In this document: piece by piece, positions 61,651 through 64,000 of the stretch | Position numbering within the stretch: position 1 is the first letter of the stretch | Layout: the number at the start of each line of letters is the position of its first letter | Position numbers and translations under genes: made by a program | DNA from: Chrysopilus asiliformis | Lineage: Eukaryota > Arthropoda > Insecta > Diptera > Rhagionidae | Assembly: GCA_964034945.1 (NCBI GenBank) | Contig: OZ035962.1 | Coordinates: 8,755,789-8,819,788 of the forward strand | Direction of reading: 5' to 3' | DNA length: 64,000 nt | The notes under the pieces: generated by a model | Told to the model about the DNA's origin: nothing | The model's database searches: none | Seen by the model: only the letters and a program-made list of their open reading frames with translations

Positions 61651-64000
61651 ATGGCTAAACTATTTACTTATTACAATTTAAGTTATATCGAAGATCCCAA
61701 GGAATTTCTAGGTCTGTCGCCAGACAGAGTGAAGGGAAATATCATCACTACTTTGGGAAAAAACATTATTGTTGTTATAAAGGTTAGTAGCAGTTTCATA
61801 AATTTTTTTCTATAGCCGGAAATTTTAAAGAATAATTACATCTTCGTTTGGGACTGCAGTATTTATTAAAATTTAAAACTAGGCATTAAATTTGAACTGG
61901 AAATTTCAGCAACACATCCGTAAGAATTTTGTAATTATAGAAAGGATATGAGTGATGAAAAGCTATAGAAAGTCTGTCTTGAAACTATCTCACCTTTTTT
62001 TATTAAAAATAAAACTATATAAGTGCTCTGCTAGGAAATGTGTTATGTCCACTTGGATGCTGTCCATAAAATACGTCATGCTAATTTTCGACCTTTCAAA
62101 CTCCTCTGCCTCCCTTCGTCACGTTTAAAAACCTCTAACTCTTGTTTTATGAAATTCCATCTACCTGTTCTTGAGTTTACTGGTGACAAACAAACCAGAA
62201 TTGAAATTTAAAAATGTCCCAAAACATAAAAAAAACTTGAAATGGCTACGTTTGAACAAACTGACCGACACGGCACATTTATATCAATCAATTACATTTA
62301 AGAAAATTATTATTTATTCAGGTCAGTAACCAGAAGCAAGTTTGCAGCTGGACAGTACTCGACAAACTTTTATCTAAGGTCGTTTACGATCAACTCAATG
62401 ATCAATATGTTGGAGTTTTCGCTAGTAATTACATTCGATGCTGGAAAAGCGAACAAACTGATTTGGATAAAATTAAGAAAATGAAGGTAGATTTTTTTAA
62501 ACATTGAATTTCGTGACCATTTATAACTTTATTCTATTTCAGTTCCACAAACCAATCGCCGATTTAGTATACTGTAAAGAGAATGAACCTGCAGTGGTAT
62601 ATGCCGATGGAACGTTTGATTTTCTATCTGCGGCCATTGCTTGTAGGAAAGAATCTGAAGCCACCAAAAATCCAATTTTAGATCCTCAATTACATCAAAT
62701 TTGTGACGCAAACATTTTTCCTACTAGTTATGGGGAAATTCTTACGTATTTTGTAAAAAATAGGGAGTCGAATCAAATGGATCTGATTTTTGTCCCCATG
62801 AGCGGCTCTCAAACAGCGCAACGACTTCCTCTCGACCGGCAAATTCCTAATATCACCTTGACGGCATATTCGGTTATAGAAGGAGACAAATATCCATCGG
62901 TTTTAACTATTTGTAAATAAAATTGTGATTACACTTTAGAATGAAAAAAATACAATTTGATCATTTCAGGGTCTGATAGTAGAATATTCGTACTTCCGTT
63001 AAAACGAGCAGTTTCGGCATCAGAATCACCGGGAAATTTTATATCAATGGTAAACTTTTTAAAAACTGATAATCACCTGTCCGTCTGCAGCGTGTCAAAA
63101 GATTGCATTGCAATTTATGGTGCCAACAACAGCCAGGAGGGTTCTTCGATTGTTCTTTACAACACTCAGTTTAAGGTGGTCAAATCGAAGCAGTTTTTCA
63201 AAATCTACTTCAACTTTTCACGAATTTGGCGAATAGATGATTCCATATTGTTGGCAATAGGACAAAATCTTTCCGTTTTATCATTTAAGATCTCAAAGGA
63301 AGTTATGGCTGACATGGTAGGTTCGCAAATTGGTTGCACACCAATTGAATACATTTGTAAAGACTACATTAATGAAGAAGATGATTTTAACTCGTGTATC
63401 AGCGGCATAGACGGTAAGCCAACAAATGATTTAACAAACCGTCAAAATGGCGCCATTGCGAAAAGAGAGAAAGTCCAGCGTTTTGAGCCTTTTGATGATT
63501 TCAACGAGGAATTAAAGTATAGATGCAGCAGGAATTTACACATTGAAATCAATGAATCAAATCAAATCAGCGACACCCACATCGCTTTAATGTCGAATTT
63601 CAGAGCCAGCTTTTTCGAAACAAAACAAATCGAAATTTTAGTGAATGAATTCGAATTTTCTGGCATGAGTGAGAATGAAATATGTGAAAAAATTGTACCA
63701 CTGATGATAAAAGCGAATCTTTCCAATGATTTAATTGTCTGTTTGCGAAGATATGTTAATATACCGGAGAAGATAATTGTGAAAATTTTAAAGTATGCCT
63801 TGGCTGAACGAGAAAATCAAAAATCATCCGATTCACTGCTTAATGTTGTATTGTCGCATTCATTTCAAGCAGAAAACATGATCACCATCATTCGAACTGA
63901 AATCGATTTCAAGTGTGTAGTAAAAGTAATTCAATATCTTCTCGATTTGGCAATCAACGAACGAGACTTAGATGATGTACTTGAAGAACCATGTAATGCG
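61651..64000 (+). CDS. Nol11: Nucleolar protein 11 (small-subunit processome, tUTP group), 5' part
   Basis: Exons 61651-61782, 62322-62486, 62543-62912 and 62970->64000 give 566 residues, still open at the window edge (family about 700). Start MAKLFTYYNLSYIEDPKEFL. The N-terminal half reads as a beta-propeller: KVSNQKQVCSWTVLDKLL, NDQYVGVFASNYIRCWKSEQ, KPIADLVYCKENEPAVVYAD, YNTQFKVVKSKQFFKIYF, RIWRIDDSILLAIGQNLSVL. A helical C-terminal part begins after about 400. Nol11 works with UTP4/Cirhin in pre-18S processing and rDNA transcription in the nucleolus. Assignment rests on this pattern; sequence identity in the family is low, so the symbol is less sure than for Tsr1. The last exon shown is long and uninterrupted by stops for 344 codons. 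Confidence 0.85.

Overview
The window is nuclear DNA from an insect, most likely a fly and probably a lower (nematoceran) dipteran. The evidence is compact GT-AG introns, strongly AT-rich noncoding DNA, insect-type gene families (vanin-like amidase, UPF0389/FAM162) and many short DNA transposons and Helitrons. The species call is inference; the insect call is firm. There are no prokaryotic features, operons or CRISPR arrays. I rebuilt every multi-exon model by hand from splice sites, and each closes in frame with a stop, except the two genes cut by the window edges.

Layout. 1-2258 (+): 3' part of Tsr1 (40S subunit maturation). 3053-9329 (+): a 1715-residue protein of unknown function that I read as five degenerate copies of one domain. 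11018-13159 (-): DCN1-like protein 5 (cullin neddylation). 15036-19811 (+): N4BP2-like CUE/P-loop kinase/Smr protein. 19812-29038: gene-poor DNA with a foldback MITE, a Helitron and one possible 57-residue small ORF. 29039-29809 (-): intronless short-chain dehydrogenase. 30383-44115 (+): Ltn1 (listerin), 17 exons, with two antisense genes inside it: a vanin-like amidase in intron 2 (32300-35703) and an acidic, charged protein in intron 13 (41442-43128). 44116-59706: about 15 kb of transposon-rich DNA without a supported gene. 59707-61056 (-): UPF0389/FAM162 membrane protein. 61651-64000 (+): 5' part of Nol11 (small-subunit processome).

How the genes relate. Tsr1, Nol11 and Ltn1 all act on ribosomes (assembly for the first two, quality control of stalled ribosomes for the third), but they are spread among unrelated genes and nothing shows shared regulation. 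Two pairs are head-to-head with short gaps: dehydrogenase/Ltn1 (573 bp) and FAM162/Nol11 (594 bp).

Mobile DNA. Three copies of one 384-431 bp foldback element flanked by TAA (PIF/Harbinger-like) lie at 4211, 20499 and 45914. The first has a 61-bp element with Helitron-type ends in its loop. A 480-bp Helitron lies at 28324. A hAT element with an 8-bp target duplication spans 57927-59190 and holds two further inverted-repeat elements. A pogo-like element lies at 53785-54456. Two near-perfect hairpins lie at 52881-52980 and 57481-57610. The most unusual items are the five-repeat protein, the antisense gene whose stop lies 16 bp from an Ltn1 splice donor, the 61-bp Helitron-like insertion and the 58-bp-arm hairpin.
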